Below are positions 43,633-52,296 of a DNA stretch of 64,000 nucleotides, in pieces; the first letter of the stretch is position 1; each line of letters starts with the position of its first letter. Below the pieces are notes generated by a model. It was not told the DNA's origin and did no database searches. It worked only from the letters and a program-made list of their open reading frames with translations. Position numbers and translations under genes: made by a program. The DNA comes from an uncultured Granulosicoccaceae bacterium (GTDB lineage Bacteria > Pseudomonadota > Gammaproteobacteria > Granulosicoccales > Granulosicoccaceae): positions 1 through 64,000 of the forward strand of contig CALKXD010000218.1 in the NCBI GenBank assembly GCA_938003855.1, in the 5' to 3' direction.

Positions 43633-44706
43633 GTGCCCAAGTACGACAAACCCGCCAGGCAAATCACGATGGAAGATGTTGCCCAGGCCGCCGGGGTATC
43701 CCGTATGACGGTCTCCCGTGCGCTTCGCAATGACGGATCCGTGTCAGTGGCAACGCGCGCGCGGATCATGAAGATCGTCGCCAAACTCAACTATGTCCCT
43801 GACCAGTCAGCCGGCACGCTGTCGACCCGGCGTTCGGGGTTTGTCGCCACCCTGGTGCCGTCACTGAACAACCTTCACTTTGCCGAGTCAGTACAAGCGC
43901 TCAACGTAGAACTCGAAGCCATCGGATTGCAGATCCTGCTGGGTCATACCGCCTATTCGACAGAGCGGGAAGAAAACCTGGTGGAAAGCATGTTAAAGCG
44001 GCGCCCGGAGGTGATTGTTCTGCCGTTTGACGGCCACTCCAGACGCACTGTGAAATTACTCAAGCAGGCCAACGTGCCGGTGATTGAGCAATGGGAGCGA
44101 CCCCAGCGGCCGGTGGGCTATACCGTGGGCTTTTCCAACCGTGACGCGTCACGGCAAATGACGGAAGCATTGATTGCAAAAGGTTATCGCAAGATTGCTT
44201 TTGTCAGCGAAATAGAAGACGCCTGGACCCGGGGTGCCGCCCGTCGCGCCGGCTTCGAAGAAGCAATGCAGGCGGCGGGTTTATCGACCCGGCAGATGAT
44301 TCGCTACGGTAGTCCGCCAATGTCTATCGAGGACGGTTACCAGCTAGGCTCCGATTTTAAAAAATATTTTAACGATATCGAATGCATATTCTGCGTCTCG
44401 GACGCACCGGCGTTTGGCGTGCTGTCTGCGTTGAAAGTGCAGGGCATTCAGGTACCGGATGATATCGCTGTGGTCGGCTTCGGTAATTTTGAAGTATCGC
44501 GGTTTGCGTCACCCTCGATCTCCACCGTCGAGGTCGATCCGGCACGCATCGGTCGCGAAACCGGACGACTGATCCGGCGGCTGCTCAGTGACGATGAATC
44601 ACCAGATGATATCCCCGGTCATATTGCAGTCGACGTCCGGTTGAGCTGGCGCGAAAGTACGCGTAATGCCGACGCCGCTCAGACCGACACTGAACCCGAC
44701 GCCTGA
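43633..44706 (+). CDS. LacI-family transcriptional regulator (GntR-like clade), copy 2
   Basis: 357 residues from the GTG at 43633, preceded by AAGAGA; the frame is open from a TTG at 43603 and another start is the Met at 43669. The helix-turn-helix MEDVAQAAGVSRMTVSRALRN resembles copy 1 at 34818, with the same M-T-x-S-R-A-L-R recognition helix. The effector domain contains LVPSLNNLHFAESVQALNVELEAIGLQILLGHTAYST and VGFGNFEVSRFASPSISTVEVDPARIG. No GTTACC palindrome lies before it, so it may be expressed constitutively. It stands between two of the operator-bearing operons and is a good candidate for the shared repressor. Confidence 0.87.
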   Translation: MPKYDKPARQITMEDVAQAAGVSRMTVSRALRNDGSVSVATRARIMKIVAKLNYVPDQSAGTLSTRRSGFVATLVPSLNNLHFAESVQALNVELEAIGLQILLGHTAYSTEREENLVESMLKRRPEVIVLPFDGHSRRTVKLLKQANVPVIEQWERPQRPVGYTVGFSNRDASRQMTEALIAKGYRKIAFVSEIEDAWTRGAARRAGFEEAMQAAGLSTRQMIRYGSPPMSIEDGYQLGSDFKKYFNDIECIFCVSDAPAFGVLSALKVQGIQVPDDIAVVGFGNFEVSRFASPSISTVEVDPARIGRETGRLIRRLLSDDESPDDIPGHIAVDVRLSWRESTRNADAAQTDTEPDA

Positions 44707-44770
44707 CGTAGCCGCGCAATCGCTGTACCGGTCAGCGCTGGCACATAAATGCACCTTTACAAATTAATTC

Positions 44771-44824
44771 TTGCACTATCAAATTCAATTGGTATTATGC
44801 TTATCAGAAATGTTACCGGTAACA
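44771..44824 (+). promoter_or_regulatory. Promoter with downstream LacI-type operator
   Basis: TTGCAC (44771-44776), a 16-base spacer and TATTAT (44793-44798) form a good sigma-70 promoter. The 14-base palindrome TGTTACCGGTAACA (44811-44824) falls at about the transcription start, an ideal repressor position. The ATG of the UgpC-type gene is 41 bases further on. Confidence 0.75.
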
Positions 44825-44864
44825 TTGCTGGTTTTAAGCCCATTTTTGCAACAAAGACAATTTG

Positions 44865-45956
44865 ATGCCTTCCATTCAGCTGCAACAACTGACTAAGCTC
44901 TACGGCAACCTTGAAGTGCTACACGGTATCGACCTTGAGATGCAGGACGCCGAGTTTACTGTCCTTGTGGGCCCGTCGGGCTGTGGAAAATCCACTACCT
45001 TACGGATGATTGCGGGGCTGGAAACAGTCTCCTCCGGTGAAATATTCGTTGACGGCAAACCGATCAGTCATTTGGAACCAAAAGACAGAGATCTGGCGAT
45101 GGTGTTTCAGGACTACGCGCTTTATCCCCACATGAATGTCGCGAAAAACATGTCGTTTGCGTTGCGCCTGCAAAAGCGCCCGAAGAAAGAAATCAACAAA
45201 AAAATCAGTGAGGTCGCGGAGATGCTCGGGCTGACTGATTACCTGCACCGCAAGCCGGCAGAGTTGTCCGGTGGTCAGCGTCAGCGTGTAGCAATGGGTC
45301 GTGCGCTTACGCGCGATAGCTCTACCTTTCTGTTCGACGAACCGCTCTCAAATCTGGACGCCAAGCTTCGTACACAGATGCGTGCAGAGCTCGCGATGAT
45401 GCGCAAACGCGTGCACAAAAACATGATTTACGTCACCCACGATCAGATCGAAGCGATGACCCTGGCTGATCGTATCGTTGTGATGAGCGGTGGCTACATA
45501 CAACAGCAGGGTACACCGGAACATCTGTTTAAGCACCCGATCAACAAGTTTGTCGCGGGCTTTCTAGGTACACCACCGATGAACTTCCTAAAAGCGGATA
45601 TCAGTCGCCAGGCAGACCGGACGGTTCTGGCCGGGCCAGGGTTTTCACTGCAGTGTGATAACCAGGCCACGGCCAAACTCGCCAATTTTAGCGGCTCACA
45701 GGTAGACCTGGGTATTCGCCCCTCGGATCTGATCTTTGACCCTGCTGCCGACAGCGCTGAATCCCTGCAACTCCACGTCGAACTCTCTGAGTATATCGGT
45801 GCACAGTCGGTGCTGATTTGCGACTGTGCCGGTGAGAAAATAATGGTGGAGCTTAAATCAGACACCCCTATCGCGTTAGGCGAGCAACTTAAGTTTCGGA
45901 TCAATATGGCAGACGTACACCTGTTTGATCCAGCCAGTGAGCACGCGCTCGTATAG
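44865..45956 (+). CDS. Sugar ABC importer ATPase (UgpC/MalK type)
   Basis: 363 residues from the ATG at 44865 (the preceding TTG could extend it by one codon). Walker A is VGPSGCGKSTT, then MVFQDYALYPHM, signature LSGGQRQRVAMGRAL, Walker B FLFDEPLSNLD and H-loop YVTHDQIEAMT. The C-terminal TOBE-like domain (about 240-363) includes DLGIRPSDLIFDP. Unusually for this class it is the first gene of the operon, followed by binding protein, two permeases, cytochrome b561 and lactonase genes. Control by the operator at 44811 is likely. Confidence 0.9.
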   Translation: MPSIQLQQLTKLYGNLEVLHGIDLEMQDAEFTVLVGPSGCGKSTTLRMIAGLETVSSGEIFVDGKPISHLEPKDRDLAMVFQDYALYPHMNVAKNMSFALRLQKRPKKEINKKISEVAEMLGLTDYLHRKPAELSGGQRQRVAMGRALTRDSSTFLFDEPLSNLDAKLRTQMRAELAMMRKRVHKNMIYVTHDQIEAMTLADRIVVMSGGYIQQQGTPEHLFKHPINKFVAGFLGTPPMNFLKADISRQADRTVLAGPGFSLQCDNQATAKLANFSGSQVDLGIRPSDLIFDPAADSAESLQLHVELSEYIGAQSVLICDCAGEKIMVELKSDTPIALGEQLKFRINMADVHLFDPASEHALV

Positions 45957-45996
45957 TGCGGGCAGATATTATTGACCATTCCTTTGGAGGAAACAG

Positions 45997-47325
45997 ATGT
46001 TACAAAAACTAAAGACACTCGGGCTCGCTGTGACAGTGGCAGCCTGTCTTGGCGGGCAGGCAATGGCTGGCCCGTACGACGAATTCGCCGGCACCACACT
46101 GGTGGTGAATTTTCCTGCTCATCCGCACTACAACGCAGTGATGAAAATCCTGCCGGAGTTCACTAAAGAGACCGGTATAGAAGTCGAGGTTGATCAGCTT
46201 CCGTACCTGAAAATGCGTGAGCGACAGACACTGGAGCTTGGTCAGGACGAAGGCGACTATGACCTGATCGCCTACGTGGTATTTTCCAAGGCAGACTATG
46301 TGTATGCCGATCAACTGGAAAATCTAGCGCGCTACTACATGAACCCGAAACTCGCAGATCCCTCCTACGATGCTGATGATCTGATCGACGGCTACGTCTA
46401 TAACATTGGCTTTGCCGGTGGCAATAAAGGTTATCTGCAAGGCAAGACCGGTTCATTGTTCGGTATTCCGTATGGGTCTGAAACGTCAGTCCTTGGCTAT
46501 CGCAAAGATATCTTTGAGAAGCATGGTCTGACAGTGCCGGAAACCTATGAGGAAATGCTCGATATCGCCTGTAAAATTCCTGAGCTCGAGCCCGGTATGG
46601 GTGGGCTGAGTTCACGCGCTGCTTCGGGTCATCATGCAAGCCATGCGTTCCTGCTGCATCTGGCACCTCTTGGTGGACGCGTATTTGATGATGCCTGGAA
46701 CCCTATCGTGAACAACGAAGCCGGTGTACAGGCAGCCAATGCTCTGAAGACGATTGTTGAATGCGGTCCCAAGGGTGCCAGCAGTTTCGGTTTTGGTGAA
46801 GCGCTCGGGTCATTTCTCAATGGCGACACAGCCATGTTTCTCGATACCACGGTAGTGGCGGGTCAGATCGACGATCCTTCAAAATCAAAAGTTGTGGGTA
46901 AAGTCGGCTGGGCAATGCACCCGATGGGTACCCGCCGTGGCAGCCAGACCGGTGGTTTCGGTATTGGTATCCCTAAAAACGCCGAACACAAAGACGCCGC
47001 GTTTTTGTTGATGCAGTGGCTGACATCAAAAAAGGGCGACAAACTGGTCGCACTGGCCGGTGGCAATCCCTCGCGTTTCTCTACGCATGAAGATGCTGAA
47101 GTCAATGCGAAGTTCCCACACATGAAAACCTTTGGTGAAGCACTTCAGCATGCTGATCCTGACTGGCGTCCGATTATTCCTGTATGGGGCAAGATCAACG
47201 CTGACCTCGGCACAACCTTGTCAAAGGTACTCACCGAAGACCTCGATATCCAAGAGGCGCTTGATGGTGTCGCCGAACGTACCAAAGCGGTAATGGAAGA
47301 CGCAGGTTACTACACCTGGAAATAA
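45997..47325 (+). CDS. Sugar ABC importer substrate-binding protein (family 1)
   Basis: 442-residue exported binding protein, preceded by a strong ribosome site TTTGGAGG. The signal peptide is MLQKLKTLGLAVTVAACLGGQAMA. The mature part shows GYRKDIFEKHGLTVPETYEEMLDIACKI, then ALGSFLNGDTAMFLD and GFGIGIPKNAEHKDAAFLLMQWLTSKKG, typical of sugar and polyol binding proteins of the MalE/UgpB type. It serves the permeases at 47464 and 48375. A stable hairpin follows the gene. The ligand is unknown; its place in the aldonate-type regulon argues for an aldose, polyol or aldonate. Confidence 0.88.
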   Translation: MLQKLKTLGLAVTVAACLGGQAMAGPYDEFAGTTLVVNFPAHPHYNAVMKILPEFTKETGIEVEVDQLPYLKMRERQTLELGQDEGDYDLIAYVVFSKADYVYADQLENLARYYMNPKLADPSYDADDLIDGYVYNIGFAGGNKGYLQGKTGSLFGIPYGSETSVLGYRKDIFEKHGLTVPETYEEMLDIACKIPELEPGMGGLSSRAASGHHASHAFLLHLAPLGGRVFDDAWNPIVNNEAGVQAANALKTIVECGPKGASSFGFGEALGSFLNGDTAMFLDTTVVAGQIDDPSKSKVVGKVGWAMHPMGTRRGSQTGGFGIGIPKNAEHKDAAFLLMQWLTSKKGDKLVALAGGNPSRFSTHEDAEVNAKFPHMKTFGEALQHADPDWRPIIPVWGKINADLGTTLSKVLTEDLDIQEALDGVAERTKAVMEDAGYYTWK

Positions 47326-47342
47326 CGATGTAACACGCCGAC

Positions 47343-47372
47343 CGGAGTCCGGCGCATCTGTGCCGGGCTCCG
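47343..47372 (+). other. Intercistronic stabilising hairpin
   Basis: CGGAGTCCGGCGC (47343-47355), loop ATCT, and GTGCCGGGCTCCG (47360-47372) pair over 13 positions with two G-U wobbles. No T run follows. As after the binding-protein gene at 11714, it probably raises binding-protein mRNA relative to the permease genes. Confidence 0.7.
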
Positions 47373-47463
47373 CGACACGCTATCGCTAATACTGTCTGGC
47401 TGGTAAATGATTACCGGCTCAGCAACGTTCCCAAACTCCGAATCGAGCTGCTATTGCTGCCAA

Positions 47464-48375
47464 ATGAGTTACTCTACGCTTAATCGCTTAACGCCCTATA
47501 TCTTTCTGGTGCCCGCACTGGTGATTATGGCTATCGCGCTGATCTACCCGCTGGGCTATATGGTGTACGGCAGCTTTCGCTCCTGGGATCCGAGCCAGGC
47601 ACTGCCCGACACCGACTTTGTCGGTCTGGCCAATTATATCAGTCTCTGGAACGATCCCAACTTTCACGAAAGTCTAATGGTGACGCTGAAATTCGCATTT
47701 TCAGTGGTATCCATCGAGATGGTGATCGGTGTCGGCCTGGCGTTGCTGCTGGACCGGAATTTACGCGGTATGTCGCTACTGCGGACCCTGTTTATTTTAC
47801 CCATGATGATCGCACCGGTCGTGGTGGGATTGATGTGGCGTTACATGTACCACCCAAGCGTCGGGATATTTAACCGATCACTCGAAGGCATGGGACTGGG
47901 GTCTGTGGACTGGCTGGGTCAACACGCCTTGTTATCGGTAGTTATTGCTGACATCTGGCAGTGGACGCCGTTTATTTTTATTTTATCGCTGGCGGCTTTG
48001 CAATCGCTGCCACGCTCTGCGCTGGAGGCGGCTCGCATTGACGGGGCTACCGGATGGCAGCAGATCATCCATATAAAATTGCCGCTGATGATGCCGGTGT
48101 TGATCGTCACCTGTCTGTTGCGATTGATTGATGCCTTTAAAGTACTTGAAGTGATTCTGGTTATGACGGAAGGCGGTCCCGGTTTATCTACGGAAATTCT
48201 CGCCTTGCGAATCTCTAGAACTGCCACTGAGTTCCGCGAACTCGGGGTAGCCGCTGCGATGTCGAACTATCTGTTAATGCTGTTATTGCTGCTGACAATC
48301 ATGATGCTGGCCTATAACAAAGTGCTGGAAGTGCGTGCCGCGCGGGCGCGTCGTATTGCCGAGGAGGGGTTGTAA
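47464..48375 (+). CDS. Sugar ABC importer permease (MalF/UgpA type)
   Basis: 303 residues from the ATG at 47464, which directly precedes the first membrane span; an in-frame ATG at 47407 would add an unlikely Cys-rich leader. Six spans are visible, beginning YIFLVPALVIMAIALIYPLGYMVYG. The EAA loop is ALEAARIDGATGWQQIIHIKLPLMMPV. Its TAA overlaps the ATG of the next permease by one base. It forms a heterodimer with that subunit. Confidence 0.87.
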   Translation: MSYSTLNRLTPYIFLVPALVIMAIALIYPLGYMVYGSFRSWDPSQALPDTDFVGLANYISLWNDPNFHESLMVTLKFAFSVVSIEMVIGVGLALLLDRNLRGMSLLRTLFILPMMIAPVVVGLMWRYMYHPSVGIFNRSLEGMGLGSVDWLGQHALLSVVIADIWQWTPFIFILSLAALQSLPRSALEAARIDGATGWQQIIHIKLPLMMPVLIVTCLLRLIDAFKVLEVILVMTEGGPGLSTEILALRISRTATEFRELGVAAAMSNYLLMLLLLLTIMMLAYNKVLEVRAARARRIAEEGL

Positions 48376-49310
48376 TGGCCGATCAGGAAAAAAAACAACA
48401 TCCGGCGTTTTATGCACTGTTGGTGCTGTTGATCATGATGTCGGTCGGGCCGATTGCGTTGATGTTCGTCAACTCTTTTAAGCTCGATGTAGACATAATC
48501 TCCGGCACATCCGGTCTGTTGTTTTTACCCACCATTCAAAACTATGAAACTGCACTGTGTGATGTGCTTCCCTATGAACTTGATCACCTCGACTTCTGCT
48601 CACTGAAGTTTGGCGGTTCGTTTATTAATTCACTGATCATTGCACTGGTCTCCACGGTACTGACACTGATTATTGGTTGCATGGCCGCCTATGCACTGGT
48701 GCGCTTCCGGTTTATGGGCAGAGATACCGTGTCGGGTACCACACTGATGGTACGCATGGTACCGCCGGCGGTATTGCTGGTACCGGTGTTCGGCTTGTGG
48801 AATAACGAATTCTGTCTCGACAAAGAAGGCTGGCTTGGCGGCTTAATACGGGATAACTTCGGCGGGCGTGGTGATGTCTGCCTGGCTGGTACCCATTCTG
48901 GAATCATTCTGATCTATGTGGCGATGAACCTACCGTTCGTCATCTGGATTCTACAGAGCTTTATAGTACAGGTACCGCGTCAACTCGAAGAAGCCGCGCG
49001 AATGGACGGTGCCGGCCCGTTCCAGGTGTTCTTTAAAGTCGTGCTGCCGTTGATTAAACCCGGCCTGGCAGCGGCGGCTATCTTCACCTTTCGCATTGCC
49101 TGGAATGAATATTTACTGGCGTCAGCGCTGTCGGATCGCGATACCAAAACCGTCCCGATACTTATCGTTAACAATATGTCTGAATTCAATGTCGAGTGGG
49201 GCGTGATTATGGCTACCGGTGTTCTGCTGGCTATACCCCCCATTATATTTACCTTGTTCGCCTCACGTCAGATCATCACCGGTATGACTGCGGGTGCGGT
49301 CAAAGGGTAA
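48375..49310 (+). CDS. Sugar ABC importer permease (MalG/UgpE type)
   Basis: 311-residue second permease, with a ribosome site GAGGAGGGG just before its ATG. It has six spans, an EAA loop QLEEAARMDGAGPFQVFFKVVLPLIKPG and the MalG-type C-terminus ASRQIITGMTAGAVKG. A periplasmic loop carries several Cys (ALCDVLPYELDHLDFCSLKF and EFCLDKEGW...DVCLAG), unusual and perhaps disulphide-linked. The cytochrome b561 gene starts 5 bases after its stop, so readthrough is expected. Confidence 0.88.
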   Translation: MADQEKKQHPAFYALLVLLIMMSVGPIALMFVNSFKLDVDIISGTSGLLFLPTIQNYETALCDVLPYELDHLDFCSLKFGGSFINSLIIALVSTVLTLIIGCMAAYALVRFRFMGRDTVSGTTLMVRMVPPAVLLVPVFGLWNNEFCLDKEGWLGGLIRDNFGGRGDVCLAGTHSGIILIYVAMNLPFVIWILQSFIVQVPRQLEEAARMDGAGPFQVFFKVVLPLIKPGLAAAAIFTFRIAWNEYLLASALSDRDTKTVPILIVNNMSEFNVEWGVIMATGVLLAIPPIIFTLFASRQIITGMTAGAVKG

Positions 49311-49315
49311 TACCG

Positions 49316-50044
49316 ATGTGGGAATATCTGTCAGCACCATTTGATGCTGACCGGGCGCATGAAATATCGGACCTTCGACTGTGGCATGCGAGATTGATGT
49401 TTCTGGCCTGGGGCTTTCTGGCACCGTCAGCGGTATTGATTGCGCGTTTTTTTAAGGTTCTGCCCAGTCAGGATTGGCCGAACCGCCTCGACAGTCAGTT
49501 CTGGTGGCGTTGCCACTGGATTGGTCAGAGCATAGTGATGGTGTTGACTGTTATCGCCTCCGGCCTGATGATTTTTACGGTACAAAATCAATCGGGCTGG
49601 CATGGCTGGCTGGGTTATACGGTGTTGATGCTGGTCTGTGTGCAGGTAATTCTCGGTTATCTTCGCGGCAGCAAAGGCGGCCCGGGTGACCCGCAACCAG
49701 ATGGCAGCCTGAATGGTGACCACTACAGCATGACCAAGCGCCGCCGTACATTTGAGTCAGTACACAAAACCGTCGGTTACACCACGCTGCTACTGGCACT
49801 GTCTACGATCATGGCTGGCCTCTGGCTGGTCAACTCACCTCGCTGGATGTGGTTGATTGTGGCTCTGTGGTGGGGGTGTCTCGCGATAGCCTTTGTGGTA
49901 CTGCAGCGACGTGGTATGGCTATCGATACCTATCAGGCAATCTGGGGGCCGGATTCAGAGCACCCCGGTAACAAGCTTCCAACAGTGAGTTGGGGGATGA
50001 ATCGTCGTAGAATAGGCAGCCCTGCGTCTGAGCAAACGGAATAA
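49316..50044 (+). CDS. Cytochrome b561-domain membrane protein
   Basis: 242 residues from the ATG at 49316; the open frame upstream overlaps the permease and is not homologous. Five to six hydrophobic spans contain His pairs suited to two b haems: RLWHARLMFLAWGF, WRCHWIGQSIVMVL, GWHGWLGYTVLM and ESVHKTVGYTTLLL. This is the b561 core found in DOMON-linked and eukaryotic-type proteins. It would carry electrons across the inner membrane. Its presence inside a sugar-importer operon, next to a lactonase gene, suggests coupling to periplasmic sugar oxidation, but no dehydrogenase is encoded here. Confidence 0.78.
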   Translation: MWEYLSAPFDADRAHEISDLRLWHARLMFLAWGFLAPSAVLIARFFKVLPSQDWPNRLDSQFWWRCHWIGQSIVMVLTVIASGLMIFTVQNQSGWHGWLGYTVLMLVCVQVILGYLRGSKGGPGDPQPDGSLNGDHYSMTKRRRTFESVHKTVGYTTLLLALSTIMAGLWLVNSPRWMWLIVALWWGCLAIAFVVLQRRGMAIDTYQAIWGPDSEHPGNKLPTVSWGMNRRRIGSPASEQTE

Positions 50045-50046
50045 TT

Positions 50047-50967
50047 ATGTTTGGTGTCATTGAAGGTACCGGTTTTGAACCCATCGATGAGGCATTCAAC
50101 GAGTGTCTCATCGGGCACGCCCGCGTTGAGCGTCTGTGGACCGGTGCGCGATGGTCAGAAGGACCGGTGTGGTTTGCCGCTGGTCGCTATCTGCTGTGGT
50201 CGGATATCCCTAACAATCGCATGCTGCGCTGGGACGAGACTGATGGCTCGGTCTCAACGTTTCGAGCACCGTCCAATAATTCCAATGGCAACACCGTTGA
50301 TCAACAGGGCAGGCTGGTCAGTTGTGAGCATTTGACCCGCCGTGTCACCCGCACCGAACACGATGGATCAATTACCGTATTGGCTGATACCTACCAGGGC
50401 AAGCGACTTAATTCTCCCAATGACGTGGTGGTCAAGTCGGACGGGTCTGTCTGGTTTACCGACCCGTCCTACGGCATTATTATGGATTATGAGGGGGATC
50501 GGGCCACGATCGAACAAGATGGCTGTCACGTCTATCGGGTCGCCCCTGAGGACCTTGCAATCACGCGGGTGACGAATGACTACCTGAAGCCCAACGGGCT
50601 GGCATTCTCCCCCGATGAAAAATATCTCTATATCGCAGATACCGGTGCATCCCATCAGCCGGGTGGCCCGGCTGATATTCGCAGGCACAGCGTTAATGAC
50701 AACGGCACACTGGGCGATGGTCCGGTCATCGCGACCTGCGACAACGGGCTGTTTGACGGGTTCCGGCTTGACCGTCAGGGTCGCCTTTGGTCGTCTGCCG
50801 CCGATGGCGTGCACTGTCTGAACAGCGACGGAAAATTGCTCGGCAAAATTCACGTACCGGAATTCGTCAGCAATGTGTGCTTTGGTGGTCCCAAGCTGAA
50901 TCGCTTGTTTATATGCGCAACAACGTCTTTGTATTCGGTCTATCTAAACGTCAACGGCGCTCGCTGA
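50047..50967 (+). CDS. SMP-30/gluconolactonase-family lactonase
   Basis: 306-residue six-bladed beta-propeller of the SMP-30/gluconolactonase/LRE family. Metal-site and family motifs are ARWSEGPVWFAAG (Glu ligand), NSNGNTVDQQGRLVSCEH, LNSPNDVVVKSDGSVWFTDPSYG (Asn ligand) and KPNGLAFSPDEKYLYIADTG; a later NGLFDGFRLDRQGRLW supplies the Asp. It hydrolyses aldono-lactones to aldonates with a divalent metal. No signal peptide, so it acts in the cytoplasm. It begins 2 bases after the cytochrome stop and ends the operon. Together with idnD/idnO/gntK it completes a route from lactone to 6-phosphogluconate. Confidence 0.88.
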   Translation: MFGVIEGTGFEPIDEAFNECLIGHARVERLWTGARWSEGPVWFAAGRYLLWSDIPNNRMLRWDETDGSVSTFRAPSNNSNGNTVDQQGRLVSCEHLTRRVTRTEHDGSITVLADTYQGKRLNSPNDVVVKSDGSVWFTDPSYGIIMDYEGDRATIEQDGCHVYRVAPEDLAITRVTNDYLKPNGLAFSPDEKYLYIADTGASHQPGGPADIRRHSVNDNGTLGDGPVIATCDNGLFDGFRLDRQGRLWSSAADGVHCLNSDGKLLGKIHVPEFVSNVCFGGPKLNRLFICATTSLYSVYLNVNGAR

Positions 50968-50995
50968 GCTGTACGCAATTACAGCTGCGTTTTTG
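50967..50995 (+). terminator. Rho-independent terminator after the lactonase gene
   Basis: AGCTGT (50967-50972) pairs with ACAGCT (50981-50986), with loop ACGCAATT, followed by GCG and TTTTT at 50990-50994. It overlaps the last base of the stop codon and ends the UgpC-lactonase operon. Confidence 0.75.
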
Positions 50996-51098
50996 TAACG
51001 TTGTTTTTTCCGTGGAATCAGCTTAAAGAGCCGGAGCCGAAAAAACATACCGGCCAAAATGCGCACTGAGTCGGCGCTTTAATCGCATCTATAAAGTC

Positions 51099-51124
51099 TA
51101 CCGGTGTGTTTACGGACACCGGTA
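51099..51124. other. Perfect 9-pair hairpin
   Basis: TACCGGTGT (51099-51107) is exactly complementary to ACACCGGTA (51116-51124), loop GTTTACGG. It lies between the convergent lactonase and idnD genes. It contains ACCGGT like the regulon operator but not its GTTACC half-sites, so I read it as a transcript-end structure rather than an operator. Confidence 0.5.
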
Positions 51125-51183
51125 CCTGCATGGCAGATTAACCGTTCGCCGGCCGCGATGGCGCAGGTCTCTATAATACAGAA

Positions 51184-51205
51184 AGCGCCGCCTTCCGGGG
51201 GCGCT
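51184..51205 (-). terminator. Probable terminator of the idnD operon
   Basis: AGCGCC (51184-51189) and GGCGCT (51200-51205) form a GC-rich stem. Read on the minus strand it is followed by TTTCTGTATTATAG, a weak T-rich tail. It lies about 60 bases past the idnD stop. Otherwise the 300 bases 50968-51267 hold no gene. Confidence 0.5.
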
Positions 51206-51267
51206 GCGATGGCCGGCCGAAGCACTCTAGAATTTTAGCGCTAGTCGATGCTCTAATATTTTATTGT

Positions 51268-52296
51268 TTAGTCAAACGCCAGTTGAATCTTTAGCGCCTG
51301 CGATCGATCGGCGGCCAGCGTGAATGCCTCGGTGGCATCTGTCATCGGCATTGTGTGGGTGATCAGTGGCTTGACATCAACCTGCCCGTTACGCATCCAC
51401 TCGACACCGGTAAAAAACTCCTCGTGAAAACGAAATGAACCGCGCAACTGCAGTTCTTTTGCAGTCATCTGTTGTACGGGCAGAGTCATATCTCCGCCCA
51501 GACCGAGTTGTACAATGGTACCTCGGGGTCGCAAGGCGGCAATGGCTCCGGCCAGTGCTGCAGCGACGCCGGTACACTCGAACAGCACATCAAAATACCC
51601 TTTCTCCTGACACCAATCGGACAAGGCATCTTCGTGGCCGGCGTTGACGGCCCGGTTGGCACCAATGGCCTCGGCTGTCTGCAAGGGAAAATCGGCGATA
51701 TCAGTGGCAATAACTTCCACGGCACCGGCACTGCGGGCAACCAATACACACAAAAGCCCGATGGGCCCGCAGCCGGTGACCAGCACGCGCTTTCCAACCA
51801 GGTTGCCGGCCTGTGCCGTTGCGTGAATCGCTACAGCCAGTGGTTCTGCCATGGCAGCTTCTGCCATGCTAAGGGCATCGGCCACCGCGCACTGAGCAGC
51901 ATCGACGGTGAGCTGCTCGCGAAACGCACCCTGTATGTGAGGGTAGGGCATGGCCGATCCATAGAAGCGCATATTCATGCAATGGTTTGGCTTGCCTTCA
52001 AGGCAGTAGCGGCACTGGCGACACGGACGGGACGGCGACACTGCCACCTGTTGCCCGACCTGCAAGTGATCCACATCTGCGCCGGTGGCAATGATGCGAC
52101 CGGCGATTTCGTGCCCGAGAATCATCGGCTCGCGAAGCTTCACCGTGCCGAAACCGCCGTGGTTGAAATAGTGCAAGTCTGACCCGCAAATTCCACCGCG
52201 TTCGATTTTCACCTGCACTTCGCCGGCACCGGGGTCACGTACCGGACGCTCTTCTATTCTGAGATCTTTTGCCGCGTGGGCTACGATTGCGCGCAT
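51268..52296 (-). CDS. idnD: L-idonate 5-dehydrogenase
   Basis: 342-residue zinc-dependent medium-chain dehydrogenase closely resembling IdnD, which oxidises L-idonate to 5-keto-D-gluconate with NAD(P). Catalytic zinc ligands are Cys37 (GGICGSD), His62 and Glu63 (GHEIAG); the structural zinc is bound by Cys92, Cys95, Cys98 and Cys106 (PCRQCRYCLEGKPNHC). The Rossmann motif is VTGCGPIGLLCVLVARSAGA. Its ATG overlaps the TAA of the 2-hydroxyacid dehydrogenase gene by one base (52296). A related sorbitol or threonine dehydrogenase cannot be fully excluded, but the context strongly favours IdnD. Confidence 0.88.
   Translation of the reverse strand: MRAIVAHAAKDLRIEERPVRDPGAGEVQVKIERGGICGSDLHYFNHGGFGTVKLREPMILGHEIAGRIIATGADVDHLQVGQQVAVSPSRPCRQCRYCLEGKPNHCMNMRFYGSAMPYPHIQGAFREQLTVDAAQCAVADALSMAEAAMAEPLAVAIHATAQAGNLVGKRVLVTGCGPIGLLCVLVARSAGAVEVIATDIADFPLQTAEAIGANRAVNAGHEDALSDWCQEKGYFDVLFECTGVAAALAGAIAALRPRGTIVQLGLGGDMTLPVQQMTAKELQLRGSFRFHEEFFTGVEWMRNGQVDVKPLITHTMPMTDATEAFTLAADRSQALKIQLAFD

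Noticed and set aside
51099-51124. ACCGGT palindromic hairpin as a fifth LacI operator
   Set aside because: It lacks the GTTACC/GGTAAC half-sites and lies between convergent genes far from any start; a transcript-end hairpin is more likely.
51472-52182. 236-codon plus-strand frame opposite idnD
   Set aside because: Mirror of a well-supported zinc dehydrogenase gene with all metal ligands; the antisense translation has no recognisable content.
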